A DNA stretch of 63,845 nt, taken from assembly GCF_000003605.2 (NCBI RefSeq), contig NW_003135834.1, positions 150,078 to 213,922 of the forward strand, written 5' to 3'. The position numbers and the translations under genes are program-made. Each line of letters starts with the position of its first letter. The first letter of the stretch is position 1. The notes under the pieces are model-generated. The model did not search any database, was not told the origin of the DNA, and saw only the letters and a list, made by a program, of their open reading frames with translations. Positions 11,065-25,100 of the stretch are shown piece after piece. This DNA comes from Saccoglossus kowalevskii. Lineage: Eukaryota > Hemichordata > Enteropneusta > Harrimaniidae.

Positions 11065-13956
11065 TAAATCATTAACCGCTGTGCGGGGTCAGACCAGGTT
11101 TGGGTAGTTTTCCGTCGAATTACTTAACGAAATCCCGATATTTTCAAACAAGCAGGTTATTTTGAGTAAATCGATATATTTACAAGCTGCTTTTTTACGT
11201 AATGTGTGTGAATTAATTAGCAGGGAAATCCAAGGCGAACAAAATAGCATGTGTCGGGTTCGTGCGAGCCACAAAATACTATGTAGCTTTCATGTTGAGA
11301 TTGTGAGGTCATCACCTATCGGACTGGAGTAGGGCTAAAGTAAATATGCGGCGGTAATTAATACCAGGGTCCTTGTCACATTTCAGACCACCAAAATAAC
11401 ACATATATATAATATGCCAGTCGACGTGTGTTTTTATTCGTTCATTAAAAATTAATGTTGCTCGTGCATTTAAATACATGTTGAGAACGACATAACATAC
11501 CAGGACCGACGAATCACGCTGCTTCAATTTTGGAAACTCATTTAGCTGTTTTTTTTAATAAGAGCGAATTATGCAGATTATTTGTTTTTTTTTAATAAAC
11601 ATTATTTTATTATTAGTTAACTGAATAATAAAAAGTAGCAACGACATATTCATTGAGTTCAAGGCAAGATCGGACCCAACCTGAGCGTCGTGCAGTTTAA
11701 AAGTTCGCTCTTTATTCAGCTAATTGAATGTTTAAGCCGATGTATTGATATACAAATAATCTGCGATATTTTCGCTAAGTAATTTTCCACTTTTAAAGAA
11801 ATAAACGCTATGCGTTCGCATCTACTTAATATACAGTACTGTGAGACAATTGCCCCGACGTTTCATTTCTCATGAAATACTGTCACGATAATGATATATT
11901 TTTCAACAACATTTTGTGTTAAAAAAACAACAAAATTGTCGGCATTTTCCTTGTAGATTTACCTATTAGACCTATTATATGCATAGACGTGTTGCCAGTG
12001 TTCAGTATTCTGAATAAAAATCCACTTTAACATACTAGTAATCAACTTAACAATTGCAATATTTTCGCTAACTGCGAACGGTGTGCGTCGTTATAGATGT
12101 AACGCGAAAGCGGTATACGTCAATATATAATACAACACGACAAAAATGATTAAATCGTTAATTTGCTGTTTGGACAATGGACTTGAAATTGAGTGAAAAC
12201 GACTTTACAGCCTTCGACTGACTAACAATAGGAAATTGAAAACGGGATGTCGTGTAACAGTTCTCTGTCGTTTCCACGGTGACATCATTAATACTTTTAA
12301 TTAATTATAATTTGTTTAAGCAGCAACGTGAACCATGTCTAAGTTCGTTTGTGCGATAAATCCAGGGACTCATGTTGTTTATCCCCACAGACGTTCATAC
12401 ATAAAGTAATACATTTCTCGGTATTTATTGGACTCAGGTCCTCAATGGTTTTTATTAAATTGTTGTTGTGCGTTGGTATTATTTTTTGACAGCGTTTTGG
12501 GTGCACATTTTGAGAGTCGCGAAGGCTAAATCCGTCGCATAAATTGGGCACGCTATCGGAGACGAGCAAATAACTGTACAGAATTAATGCTACTCGTGTT
12601 TTTGACCAGTGGGCATGCGTAGATACTTCACTTTCCATATCCCAAAGGGTAGTAATGAAGCGGCACTGTACTCCGTGAAACAGATGGACTCACCGCCGGT
12701 ACGATTGAGTACAACAATGGTTTTGTTCTACAGGCAGCAGAGGTATTTTAACACAGGCTTGGAATAGTAGTATACAATTGAACAGAGCCAGTGCTGAATG
12801 AGTTGGTGTCTTAAGTCCGATTCATAATCGGTGAAATAAAATGTCATGATCACATCCACATTTTCTTTGCGTCATTCAGTGGGGGATTTATAGACGAGGG
12901 GGTGCACCTCCTAAAACCGCCATTAATCATACATACATATCCCACAAAGCAACGCGACAATGGCGTCATTGTAAAGGTGTCCCCTTGCCCCTTGTATACA
13001 CCAAGGGCTATGTCGTTCATTAGATACGACCCGTCGCACAGAGGAAAAAAGTAGACTTTATCGGACTCCATATGCCCGAATCGGTTAAAAAAAAAATCCG
13101 AAAATGCGAATATGTTGCTGGTAGCCACTAATTGTATATACATATGCCACAGTCCACAGTGGAGGGAGTGGACATATGCTATATACAAGATACATGTCTG
13201 CCAGTCAAAAACTTACCAATATATTTCATGGTAGTTGGTATACAGGCATCGTGTTTTGTCTACCGATGATTGGCATTAAGGTGATTTACACGTTTGGCCG
13301 TTAGAGCTGGCGCATTCGTAGATTTACGTTTTTTTTTTACCCGAAACAGCTCACATCTAAGCAGACTAAACAATTATATATTATCATAGCCAAGAATATT
13401 GCCCCGTTTCGTGAGAATTTATTAGTGGTCCTTTCATCGTAAAAGTGAACCCTTAAGTGTTTATAATGAACTATCCCAATCAGCAAAGAAACATCCAGAA
13501 AGCCACCAAAAACCAAAAACGTTTAGTGCAACTAATTTTTTTTAATGCTGAATTCTGTATAGAATAAAATATTTCGTGTAAACCCTGCCTCATGTGACCC
13601 ACGATCTTATATTGAGGCCGTTTCACACGAGAAGATTATTAGTACACCCATACTCCTTAAGGTGTATGGTACAACTCGCCGAGCAACGCGACGACAACAA
13701 CGGTAACACGGGGCAACTAACCGTGGCAACGCGCGACTATTTGCCTGACCCATCTCGGTGACGCGATGAAATAAAAAGGGGGGAACGCATGGTGTCCGAT
13801 ACATTGCCTCGTGCATGTTCATGGTGTTTATTGGTGACCATGAAATTCTAGCATTACTGATGACCAGAGCAAATTGTTTTGATGGATGGAAAAACGGAAA
13901 TTTCTCACACACAAAACCGGAAACTTACAAATGAATGATGTGAACTATATATAAGG
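11065..13956. other. No gene seen
   Basis: About 2.9 kb of A+T-rich sequence with only short, uncharacteristic frames on the minus strand (for example 12850-13188 and 13607-13912). No repeats of note and no RNA gene were recognised. Confidence 0.5.
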
Positions 13957-15552
13957 TATTATTATAACCCTGGTATGTAAAATATAGACACTGTTATAAT
14001 CCTGGTTTGTGAAATATAAGCACTGTTATAATTCCTGTAGGTAACATATAGGCACTATCATAGACCTGGTATGTAAAATACAGGCACTATTATAACCCTG
14101 GTATATAAAATATAGACACTATAATTATAACCCTTGTACAAAAAGGCACTATTATAATCCCGGTATGTAAAATATAGGCACTATAATTATAACTATTGTA
14201 CAAATAGGCACTATTATAACCCTGGAATGTAAAATACAGGCACTATTATGACCCTGGAATGTAAAATACAGGCACTATTATAACCCTGGTATGTAAAATA
14301 CAGGCACTATTATAACCCTGGTATGTAAAATATAGGCACTATTATTACCATGGTATGTAAAATACAGGCACTATTATAACCCTGGAATGTAAAATACGGG
14401 CACTATTATAACCCTGGAATGTAAAATACGGGCACTATTATAACCCTGGAATGTAAAATACAGGCACTATTATAACCCTGGAATGTAAAATACGGGCACT
14501 ATTATAACCCTGGAATGTAAAATACGGGCACTATTATAACCCTGGAATGTAAAATACGGGCACTATTATAACCCTGGAATGTAAAATGCAGGCACCATTA
14601 TAACCCTGGAATGTAAAATACAGGCACTATTATAACTCTGGAATGTAAAATACTGGCACTATTATAACCCTGGAATGTAAAATACTGGCACTATAATAAC
14701 CCTGGAATGTAAAATATAGGCACTATTATAACCCTGGAATGTAATACAGGCACTATTATAACTCTGGAATGTAAAATACTGGCACTATTATAACCCTAGA
14801 ATGTAAAATACTGGCACTATAATAACCCTGGAATGTAAAATATAGGCACTATTATAACCCTGGAATGTAAAATACAGGCACTATTATAACACTGGAATGT
14901 ACAATATAGGCACTAATATAACCCTAGAATGTAAAATACAGGCACTATTATAACCCTAGAACTTGAATGTAAAATACAGGCACTATTATAACCCTGGAAT
15001 GTAAAATACAGGCACTATTATAACCCTGGAATGTAAAATATAGGCACTTGTATAACCCTGGAATGTAAAATACAGGCACTATTATAACCCTGGTATGTAA
15101 AATATAGGCACTATTATAACCCTGGTATGTAAAATACAGGCACTATTATAACCCTGGAATGTAAAATACAGGCACTATTATAACCCTTGTTTGTAAAATA
15201 TAGGCACTATTATAACCATGGTATGTAAAAAACGGGCACTATTATAACCCTGGAATGTAAAATACAGGCACTATTATAACCCTGGTATGTAAAATACAGG
15301 CACTATTATAACCCTGGAATGTAAAATACAGGCACTATTATAACCCTGGTATGTAAAATACAGGCACTATTATAACCATGGTATGTAAAATATAGGCACT
15401 ATTATAACCATGGTATGTAAAAAACGGGCACTATTATAACCCTGGAATGTAAAATACAGGCACTATTATAACCCTGGTATGTAAAATACAGGCACTATTA
15501 TAACCCTGGAATGTAAAATATAGGCACTATTATAACCATGGTATGTAAAATA
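13957..15552. repeat. 32-bp minisatellite, about 50 copies
   Basis: The unit is ATTATAACCCTGGAATGTAA followed by AATACAGGCACT. Variants are TGGTATG/TGGAATG and ATACAGG/ATATAGG/ATACGGG. The left edge (13957-14200) is more diverged and has length variants; ATACGGG copies bunch at about 14390-14570, and TACTGG copies bunch at about 14645-14820 in a duplicated block. This shows local expansion of neighbouring variants. The unit is not a multiple of three and gives no long frame. Confidence 0.97.
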
Positions 15553-18500
15553 ACCTAATACAGTAGTGCTGGACGCTCACATCATTGTTTATATCTATAA
15601 ATTTATTCATAAACAAAACGTTTATTCAATATCAGTCTCATTCAAAATTCCAATGAAACAAAGCGATGTGTATTTTTTTTTATAAATATACAGATTTATT
15701 GAACCCATCGCATTTATTATTCCACAAAGAGCCAATTGGCTCCGCGAAGCATATATGCAAATGAGCATATGATGAATAGCCAATCAGGCGCAATCTTGTA
15801 TGTAGCTTCGCATTGACTCCGAAGCGTTCGCGCATCAATCAGACTAATGTGTAACTGCCGTTTGAGTTTATAAATATTTATGTTATAACTTGTTTTATAA
15901 CATGACATGACTTCAGTCTACTGGTGAGTACTGGTGAGTGGAACACGTCATGGTATTCTGTCCTGGAAAATAACCCATCGGCCAATGAATTATTACCTTC
16001 ACGGTGTATCAATGCCTCGAATATATTTTTATCATCATCCCCGTGGGCCACAAGTGGGGGCAATGCACTCGTTTTCTGTTTACCATCTTTAAACAAAGAA
16101 TATACTTATTTTGTTCACAATTGGTTAACATTGCTTGACGAAGCGCTGAAAGGGTTTCCAAAAACATGAAGAAAAAAAAAACGATGTGGACGATCAATGA
16201 ACTGGCTAGATACATGTGTGCACTAAATTAAAGTTAGTACTGTTTTTTGCTACTGGTTGAACTCAAATATCACGCAGTATATATGCAGCTGTCGACCAAT
16301 GGTCGTAAACACTCTATTGCATGACATTTAAAAAATAATATAGCCAATTTTTATGAAGTGGATAGCGATAAAAAAATTGTACAGACAATATAGCATGGAA
16401 ACGACAAAACGTTCTAGTATGCACTACGATAATAAACTGTAATGCAAATGGGAGATACGTAATCAATAAATCAATCATTCTAGTAAAATCTCACTAAGCA
16501 ATATGTGTTAGTTCCAAATGAGCCATATAAATAACGCTGTACAAAGGACTGTGTTTTATACCCTTGAATACACTGGCTTAGTTTACACTGCAACATTTTA
16601 ACGGAGCCAAATTTTCGCTCATTCCACTAATTATATCTTGTGTGTTTAAACGGTTGGAACGAAAAAGAACCGAGTTCGTCCCGGCTCGTTTTGAGCCGAA
16701 AGAAACAGCTTTCTCAATCACCTGAGAATATATTCAACATATTCTCAGTATTTGAGAATCCTTTACCTAGATATTGATGTTACACGGTGTCCATCCCAAT
16801 TCTGAGATAACACGACCTACATTCCATGAGAAACGGGTAAGCTCTGAGAAGACAAGTACGGATACAGCAAACAATTTGAGCCAATTGTCGTCGACGAACA
16901 ACACTTTTTTTCGCGATCGAGGTGGATGCAATTCACACATCAACAATTTCGGCACATAAATTATAAACGATATTGACTCATGAGGTTTCATGATATAAAT
17001 AGTGATTGATTTAAGTACTAGAGTGAGACGACGATACAGCAGACGTCACGGCGAATTTCAATGCAAATGCCCACAATGTGTAGCTTCTACGTGTGGACAC
17101 TAATCAACAATGACTGAAATTGATTAGAAACCAACCGTCGAACATAAAACGTTTAACGAAGCCAAAATATTCACAAATAGTATTTAGTATTTTACGGTAT
17201 AATTATTATCAATTGTCAACGTGGAACTTCACGAGATTCAGAATAGTTTGTGTTTACATTACGGGTTGACCAGTTTCCATTAGTAGAACATGTGCTATGT
17301 AATATTGTTTTTAAATATTCGTTGTACATATATGACTCCCAAACTTTATACAAGTGATAACGATACGTACCCACCGGTACCTACGTTATTCTATAATTAG
17401 GACTAGGTGACAGGGCTCTGTGACATCTTCATATTCATAATGGATTCCGGCAATTCAATGCACTAATCCGGCGCCAACCAGACCCGACATTAAACGAGCA
17501 CGTGTGAACCTATCTCGATCAGTCAGTGCCACGTGTATCACTCCTAAATTTAAATTATCAATCTATAAGGCCAATCTCAAATGTGATAACGATCGCACTC
17601 ACCCAGGGTAGAAACAAAACCTAGTTTGGGGGATTTCATTATCACAGAACAACAGATCGGACGCAACAACTTGAAGCTCTCCGGGCTGGGCACTGGGTGT
17701 TTTTTTTCTTTTCAGTATTTAATTTATGTCCTTGAAAACTGAAAAAACAACAATACAAACATACAAACGTTGTTTTTCGATATGGAAAAGGTATACGGAA
17801 AGGGGTCATTTTTATTGTTCAGTGAGCTTCATTTGCGATACACATACAAAGATGATAAATAACACGTTATGGTATGTGAAGGTATGAAATTAGTATATTA
17901 AGTATATTTTATGGATACCCGCATGTAATAAATAATATTTCGAGTCAGAATTTCATGGATCAGATAAAATCAATATGATAATCGTACAATAAAATATATT
18001 AACCTGAAAATATACATCTATCTTATATATGGATAAGAGATTCTAAATAGTACACAATAGTGGAACTATGGTCCGAATTAACGTGATTTCGAATCATATA
18101 TATGGAATATGATCTCGATTCATACAACATATTGATTATGACGTCGAATCATATAAATATGGTAACATAACATTAAATCATATATATATATATATATATT
18201 GAAATGTGATCTTGAATCATTTAGGATTATAGAATGAGATCTTTATCATATTTAAATGTTGACGGAGAAAATAACTTCCGAATGAACGCGAGGTTATATG
18301 AACTTGTTACATTTAGACTAGTTCCAAATTAAAAAAGCGATTATATTACATGACATTTTTGAAAATTGTCTGTCAATAAAATGGGATTAGGGCAAAAAAC
18401 GTGATTCTGAGCTCTTCTCAAAAGTTCGGTAGTCATTTGTGCGCGTTAATGTTTTGACATTGGGTGGTTGTTCTTTCAACCTCCATGTTTCAACAAATGT

Positions 18501-19544
18501 GCTTGGTTTGCTACTGAATTTGGATTATAATCACTAATACATATGTTGTCGTATCTCGTGCTGTTGACACATTTGACATTTGGTATATATTATTACACAC
18601 GTTTTTAGTTAATGATCCCCGCATATCAGCAATCTATTTACTTGCCTGCCTGAGTTACATATATAATTTTATTTTCATCCAGATTATCCATCTGGATGAT
18701 CGTCACTGAATCCCATTAAATAATGATGTCCGTTTCTCTAGCCATGCCCTTGATATATATTTAGGCGCCCTTCCAAAATTTAATTCAGGACCAATTAACT
18801 GCGTTCGCCATTAAAGCGAGGAGCTAAAAAAAAGAATTAGAGCGAGATCCGAAGTCAGCATTGTTCGATCGCCAGTTAAAAGACACACGTCAACAACTCA
18901 TAATTAACACCTCAACAATACATAATTGGGGGATTATGCCGAATACACTAAAGTCATTACGGACCTTTCGTTTCTTCTGTCACCGTCACAAATGCTTTTT
19001 ACGAGTGTATTCTTTCACTTAACACTACACTACGTTCCAGAGATGGTTATGTCACAATGGACCAAAGTTTATATGATCCTTAGTACTTTAATTAGTGGCG
19101 GACAACTAAAATCTACCTTGACTTCGGTGTAAAAACACAATTTTAGCCAGATACATATTTCTAAGAAACTATGAGTACGTACAGTTTTATAGATTTTAAA
19201 ATGTGATATACAGAAATGTAGCATTATCATATTTTTTTAACTCAATCCTGACTTTCCGACATTTAAATTTAAAATTCACACCTTTCGGAACTCACACTTA
19301 TCCTAGATCATGACGACTGATAAGAGTTTCACGGATCGTGGTGGTCCACGCATTTCAGGAACTCTGCACGTTTTTCGTAGATTTTGACGTGGGAGAATGT
19401 ACGTATTTGTGAAATGGATTATTTTACACGCGAAATATTTCCAGCCAATGCGATAGACCGTGATATAAGCAAAGTACTACATAGCCAATGATACCATAGA
19501 GCTAAAAACAAAATGATAACATGGGATTAAATAGATGATTACAC
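15553..19544. other. No gene seen
   Basis: Minus-strand frames at 15878-16096 and 16009-16215 and a plus-strand frame at 15924-16169 overlap one another, and none is recognisable. A short (AT)n run lies near 18180-18200. A perfect 10-bp ATCCAGATTATCCATCTGGAT-type inverted motif is near 18679-18698. Nothing else was recognised. Confidence 0.45.
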
Positions 19545-19572
19545 CACAGTCCCTCTATCATAGAGGGACTAT
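19545..19572. mobile_element. 28-bp palindromic mini-element with 8-bp TSD
   Basis: The near-palindrome CACAGTCCCTCTA / TAGAGGGACTAT around a 3-nt centre is flanked by exact 8-bp direct repeats GATTACAC (19537-19544 and 19573-19580). Eight-bp duplications and CAG-type ends suggest hAT-like mobilisation. The element is little more than its two ends. Confidence 0.75.
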
Positions 19573-19718
19573 GATTACACACACGAAATACGAATGAAAT
19601 CGCAAGACTCGGACTCAGTGCTCCACGCAACGCTGAGTACGCACTCATCACGTGATTAACAGCCTTCCATGATGTTAGAGCAGTAAAATAATATCAACAA
19701 TCACCTGACTACGTTCAT

Positions 19719-19790
19719 TCCTCGATAGTATAGTGGTAAGTATCTCCGCCTGTCACGCGGAAGACCGGGGTTCAATTCCCCGTCGGGGAG
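19719..19790 (+). tRNA. tRNA-Asp (anticodon GTC)
   Basis: This is a 72-nt cloverleaf. The acceptor stem TCCTCGA pairs with TCGGGGA (one U-G pair) with discriminator G73. The A box is TAGTATAGTGG, the anticodon loop CTGTCAC carries GTC, and the T arm GGGGTTCAATTCCCC holds the B box. It has no intron. A T-rich stretch follows, with a T7 run at 19803-19809 as the RNA polymerase III terminator. It closely resembles the standard animal nuclear tRNA-Asp and looks functional. Confidence 0.97.
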
Positions 19791-19802
19791 GTGTTTATTT
19801 TA

Positions 19803-19809
19803 TTTTTTT
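19803..19809 (+). terminator. Pol III terminator of tRNA-Asp
   Basis: T run 13 nt downstream of the tRNA 3' end. Confidence 0.8.
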
Positions 19810-20300
19810 CATTACTTTAACTTTATTTTTCTGTTCTTTTTAGTTTTATATGTTCGATAGCCTATCTAGTTCACGTGTAAATATTTTTTTTCTTCTTAAA
19901 TCTGCCCGACGAAAAATGTTCATGATTAGTTGAATTGCAAGCAAACAGGCCGGTGTTTATTGGTACACGGTTCCATGCAATGAGTATGGGACGCTGTATT
20001 TGAAAAACGAAAAAAAAAAATACTGTATTTGGCACTCAATTTAAAAGCCAATAGACACCGTGACATCAATCATGTGCATTAGTGTAAAATTGTGCAATTG
20101 TTTTTCGATATTATCGATCACGGTATGTGAATATTTTGATAGTTTAAAATGAAAAAAACAAAATGAAAAAACAAAAAACAGTCAACTTTTGTATAACCGG
20201 ACTTGCTCTGATGCGGGCGTTTGCACTGCATTCTGGGCAATGAATTCCGCGGAGTACGATGACACAGTCAAGCGGACGGTAATCATAATATATCGAATAG

Positions 20301-20664
20301 ACCATTTTCCGTTCACTGCGAGAATCACGCGTTATGCGTGAAATCGAACGTAAAAACAGGACAAACAAAGGTCATAGCGTCGTAGTGGCGTCAAACATCG
20401 CGTGGGATTCCACAAACGCGAACATATTTTGGGGACATTTCCATGCTTGGTAATGTGCTGTCCACATTTGATGATAGGCAATTTCGATTAAGTAAGGGTA
20501 TTCGGAAGCAATATTCCTCTGTCGAAGATCGGCCGGTCAATGTAAGCTGCGAAATAAAGAAATTCTAGTTCAAAATCAAATTGTTCGATTTTTGCGGCAG
20601 ACGTTCGACGCGCGTCTTTCATGCATCTCGCGAGATCTCGCAATTGTACGGAAAATCACCTATT
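20301..20664. mobile_element. Inverted-repeat element, copy 1 (about 365 bp)
   Basis: The left end reads ACCATTTTCCGTTCACTGCG and AGAATCACGCG; the right end read in reverse gives GGTGATTTTCCGTACAATTG and CGAGATCTCGCG, so the ends are imperfect inverted repeats of about 33 bp. The interior is shared with a second copy at 54445-54672: GTAGTGGCGTCAAA, ATCGCGTGGGATTC, ACAAACGCGA, ATATTCCTCT, AGAAATTCTAGTT and TCGATTTTTG appear in the same order. There is no coding capacity, so this is a non-autonomous (MITE-like) element. Confidence 0.7.
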
Positions 20665-21110
20665 GCGTACAGGTCATCAATTTCGTCTGGCAAATACGTC
20701 AGTTTGTTTCGTCGTGGCGGCATAGCGCCCTCTGCTGTCTGCGCTACGATATACCAAGTGAAAGTAACAAATGTAGCAGAATAAAACACAGAACGTATTG
20801 AATATATTAACCGGTATTACGGAAAAACTGGTTAAACTAAAATTGTCATCTAAAATTGTTTCAATGATGGAGACGACTAGGTTACTCTGACACAAGAATT
20901 TCTGTGTTATTCCATGTGACAGGTTATTCATTTGAAAGTCCGAAGAACTTTGACTCCCGAGCTAGATTTTGAATGAATCTCAGTTGGAAATGGCCGCCAG
21001 ACTCGGAATAAAATTTAACACTAAGAAAATACAAAACGACCGAAGTTACATACTTACATATTTGTGATGTCACTAATTCTCAATTCTTTGTTAGACTCAT
21101 TTCCTATAGA

Positions 21111-21338
21111 CACCGCGCCCTCTAGCGACAAAGCACATCCGTGACGGCAAAATGGCGTAAATGAATGAAAGTAGTTCCAAGCGACGACTGTGATTGGTCG
21201 TGTAGATTTCAGTGATTCTCTCCTGTACAATATTTACCATTGAGGGAAGACTACAGATCAAATCAACATAGATGTTGTGAACGGCGTTGTTTACGCCCGT
21301 TTACGTCACCTATGTGCGTTGTCGCTAGATGGCGCGAC
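21111..21338. mobile_element. MITE-like element with about 49-bp inverted repeats
   Basis: The left arm (21111-21160) contains GCGCCCTCTAGCGACAAAGC, ACATCCGTGACG and GGCGTAAA. The right arm read in reverse gives GCGCCATCTAGCGACAACGC, ACATAGGTGACG and GGGCGTAAA, each at the same spacing. The interior of about 130 bp has no ORF. A GCGCCCTCT end recurs near 20725-20733. Target duplication is unclear. Confidence 0.8.
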
Positions 21339-21515
21339 ATATTTGAACGGTGTACGGAATGATACGTCACCAGCGATACAGAACATGTATGAATTCTTCA
21401 TCCGGCGATCAATGCATTTACGTTCATTTCCCCTCCATGATGTACGGTTGTGTCATGAATTTGTTTTCGCGTATCTGTTAACCGACTTAATTAGCTGATT
21501 ATTAGCGAATTGCTG

Positions 21516-22161
21516 TGTTATGTCTGTCATCGTGTAGGCCTATTTGAAATTTTGGACGGAACTTGGCTCAGTGATTTGGAACTAATTACCAGATAACCAC
21601 CGCTTTTTAGACTACTCATTCTGACAGTTTATATTCATAGTTATTAATGTAGTGAACGATTAATCAAAAGATATGACGTATTCAGTACTTAGTGTGATTG
21701 GCTTTATGATTGAAGGTTACGCCCTAGAGTCTTTTACTGCTTTGTAATTGGTTAGAGTTGTGAAAATGAATAAAGAGAGTTTGAGTTGGTCTTAAAGAGT
21801 ACTCTACGATAGACGCAGAAGAGGGAGTGCAGTCGAGAGTCGAGTCCAGGGGCGAGCCTTGAGGCAGTCCAGTCTTGGGCGAGTCTTGGTTCAGCCTTGT
21901 GAGAGTCATGGGGACTTTTCCCCAGGGCGCTGTGTCTTATAGAGTGCTCCAAAAGATCGACTAAGACGAGAGCTGAAACGTATTTCGTTGTGTGTGTCTT
22001 ATTTGACTGTAAAGTTAAAGTGACTTTCCCGATCCCGTACCTCAAGGGGACGAGATAGAGAGACGAGACGAGTTTCCCCCAGTGTGGAGAACCCCGAGAG
22101 AGAAGATTTACCCCCGTGATAGTATTACCATTGTCAGTTTATATTAAGGTGTTACATAACG
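21516..22161 (+). mobile_element. Possible LTR-like unit
   Basis: The stretch starts TGTTATGT and ends ACATAAC(G), an 8-bp inverted end as in LTRs. It contains AATAAAG at about 21770, followed by a purine-rich, strand-asymmetric stretch and a G+C-richer part resembling an R-U5 region. No TATA box, primer site or second LTR was found. It could instead be ordinary intergenic sequence or a promoter-proximal transcribed region. Confidence 0.25.
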
Positions 22162-25100
22162 CAACATAATGGGTTGTTTCTTTGATCGTGGTTCTCCACT
22201 AATATTGCTAATAATGAGGGCTTCTTGGGGAATATTACAAACGAAATAATGATCATATGACGCGGCGCTAACCAACTGACGTACACCATTGTAATCACAC
22301 ATCGTCATCAGTATACCGCCTCAAATGATCGCTGCCCACATTGTTGTCACGGAGTAGTAAGTAGTATGTAAACAATACGTTGCGTGCCATCAGATTCATC
22401 ACTACTATAAATAATAAAGCGTACGGTGTCATCAAAAAACACGGTGTGGGGTGCAATTTGTACGTGGGTGTCACCGTATCTATAAAAAATACCTTTAATA
22501 ACTATCAAACTGAAAACAAATAAATAATGGCATATTTTCCTAATTTAAGTAGTCGAGCCCTTCACAAAACATGTAACACATTTTCCGGAGCAATATGGAT
22601 TTATCGACGAGTCTAATTAACGATACGCCCGACGTTGGTTGCGTAATCAGTATTTGAATTCATCTGTCAACGCTGTGGGTTAAAGGTTTATTAACACAAC
22701 CGCCAGAGGACTCTTACGTGTAACTAATGCATTATGACGTCACAGTGACGAGTCATTGTCTAAATGATCATCCCCAAGGCGCATCTGTTGACAGAATCGT
22801 GCGTAAAGGATCAATGTTTCGTGACTGCATCATCGACGCGACTCACGCTAAATGGTTTCCCCAACAGCCTAGCGTAGTGCGGATTTGCCTTACGAACCAT
22901 CGTGATTAGTTTCGCTCTCAACGCACGTGTTATGTGACCAAGTAATTTATCAATGAATTATTTTTTAGATCACAGCACCTCCATCAGAGGGTGGTGCGAT
23001 GTATTTTATATTGCCACCCATTGGCAGTAACTCACGTGGTTGTTTGTTTGTTCTCCAAGATTACTTCATATCTGAAAAAAAAAATCACATGACGCCATAT
23101 TGGCGATGAGACTGATCCTTCTTTCGACCAATTGACTCAAATAACGAACAGATATGCTCACAGAGATGACGTGGCGTGACAAGTTACGAGGCGGAACTTG
23201 ACAATTTACCAGGCTATTCAAAAATATATGTAAGATTTTTTTTCACGGCGTCTGTATAAACGATTAGCTATTGGCGAAACAATTTATTGAAACATGCAGT
23301 CAACGAAACAAAAGTGTCAACCATTCAAATTCAGAATAATTTCTTTGAAGAGACAGTTCCATAGTCGAAACAGAACTATTTTGTTCATGAGAAAATTGAT
23401 GTTTTTTTTTTTTACCAAAGTAGTATGAAAAAAAATGGTATTTTTTTTACCCAAAAGGGCACATATTCTGTAATTTTTTCTATGCTATCGAAAAAGAGTA
23501 ATTTCTCGAAACGTCTAGCTATTTTGAATAGTAATTTATAACAACGATTATAAAATATTATCATATACCACGAGTATATAACGATGCAGTCATAACTACG
23601 CATATGTGTTCACTAAGTCCCATTCAACGCATACGTTGACATAGTGACCAATTACAAAGACCATCTATATACTGTTGAACATTCATCAAACAAGCTACGT
23701 GTTGAAATACTAACAAAACTTAAAAGTCGATACCACTTGTTACGACAATGCATTATATATACTGAACGTTAGCCAATCTGTATTTTAAACAGAAGAACAA
23801 TAAATTAAAAGAACAATGCGACACTGTCACCATCAATTCTTGTAATTAGTCAATTTTATTGTATCGACGTGGCGGTATTGTTTATAGTAAAGGCGAGTCT
23901 TCGATTTTATAGTGGTTAGTGTCAAGCGGTAGATCGAGGTCAAATTCAGAGATAAACGAGATTAAATTATGATTATGAAACATGTCGAATATGCAGCAAT
24001 TAATTCTCACTTCACTGATTCGCAAAGTCCTCGGGATGATGGCGGAGCACGTGTACCATCAGGTTATCATCATTAATACCATACCAATATCGGTTGGTCT
24101 GTTTTAGATAAACTATAATATAATCGAACGTTGGAATATTTGAGACAAACCTTCAAAGACAGAGACTAGGACGTTGATATATGTTAACACAGTATACCAT
24201 TACGTATTTGATGATGGTGTTTTTAACTATTTTCGAGAGGATTCCTTTTTCGCAAAATGTAAAATTTATTTACATTTGTATATATTGTGTAACTCAAATT
24301 CTAAGCGATTGTCCAGCGTACGCTTCTATATTCCAATTGTGTTATCATGCATTTTTTGAACTATAGATTATTTTATGTTTAAAAATATTTGTAAAGACCA
24401 GCAGTTTTAATACAATGTTTTCAATAGTCTATTTTGGGTCATTTGACAAGTAATCCGTTAGACGAAACATTGGTACGGCATGCGCACTACCGTATTTGCC
24501 TATATCTAAGCTAGGCTATAGTAACTTTGAGAATGTCTGAATCACATATCAACTTTTAAGTTGTTTTTCGCTTGTTGCTACCTTGGCGCTCTTCTTTCCA
24601 CTTCAAATAGCACGCTATTTCTGTGTACTATATCAGTCGCCAATAATTCCTAATTTCCCTCCAGACACGATTTTTAGGTCGACAGCTTACCCATGAGCTT
24701 CGTTTCTGTCGAATGCGTAATGCAAAACACAGAGTCATGTCGGGTTCAATAAACTTAGCTGCATGCCAGTGGAAATGTTATCCGATGTTCTGGTACGAAG
24801 TTGGGGATACTGACTCTACCCAGCATGCATCTGCGTTGTTTTCTCTATAGTTCGCTTCCCACCCGACCTGGTCGTATGCAAATGTCTCATATTTACCAAG
24901 GGCACTTCAATCAATATCCACTGTCCGTTTTCTGGGTTGTTTTTTTTTGTGTGTGTAGATGTCAACTTCTAAGCGAATCGCACAATGCACTCTAGGTGAC
25001 TTCTCTCAAATTTTAGATGTCCGGTCATCATGAATCAGAAAGTTCCTTCCATTCATTCCATCAACATCACTTCCCGGGAACGGTTCTTTGTTTCAGACAA

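Noticed and set aside
13957-15552. CRISPR-like array
   Set aside because: The 32-bp units abut with no spacers, in a eukaryotic genome; a minisatellite explains it.
20222-20240. ZNF143-like GCATTCTGGGCAATG as a promoter
   Set aside because: It sits next to an inverted-repeat element and no exon could be recognised beside it, so it is mentioned here only.
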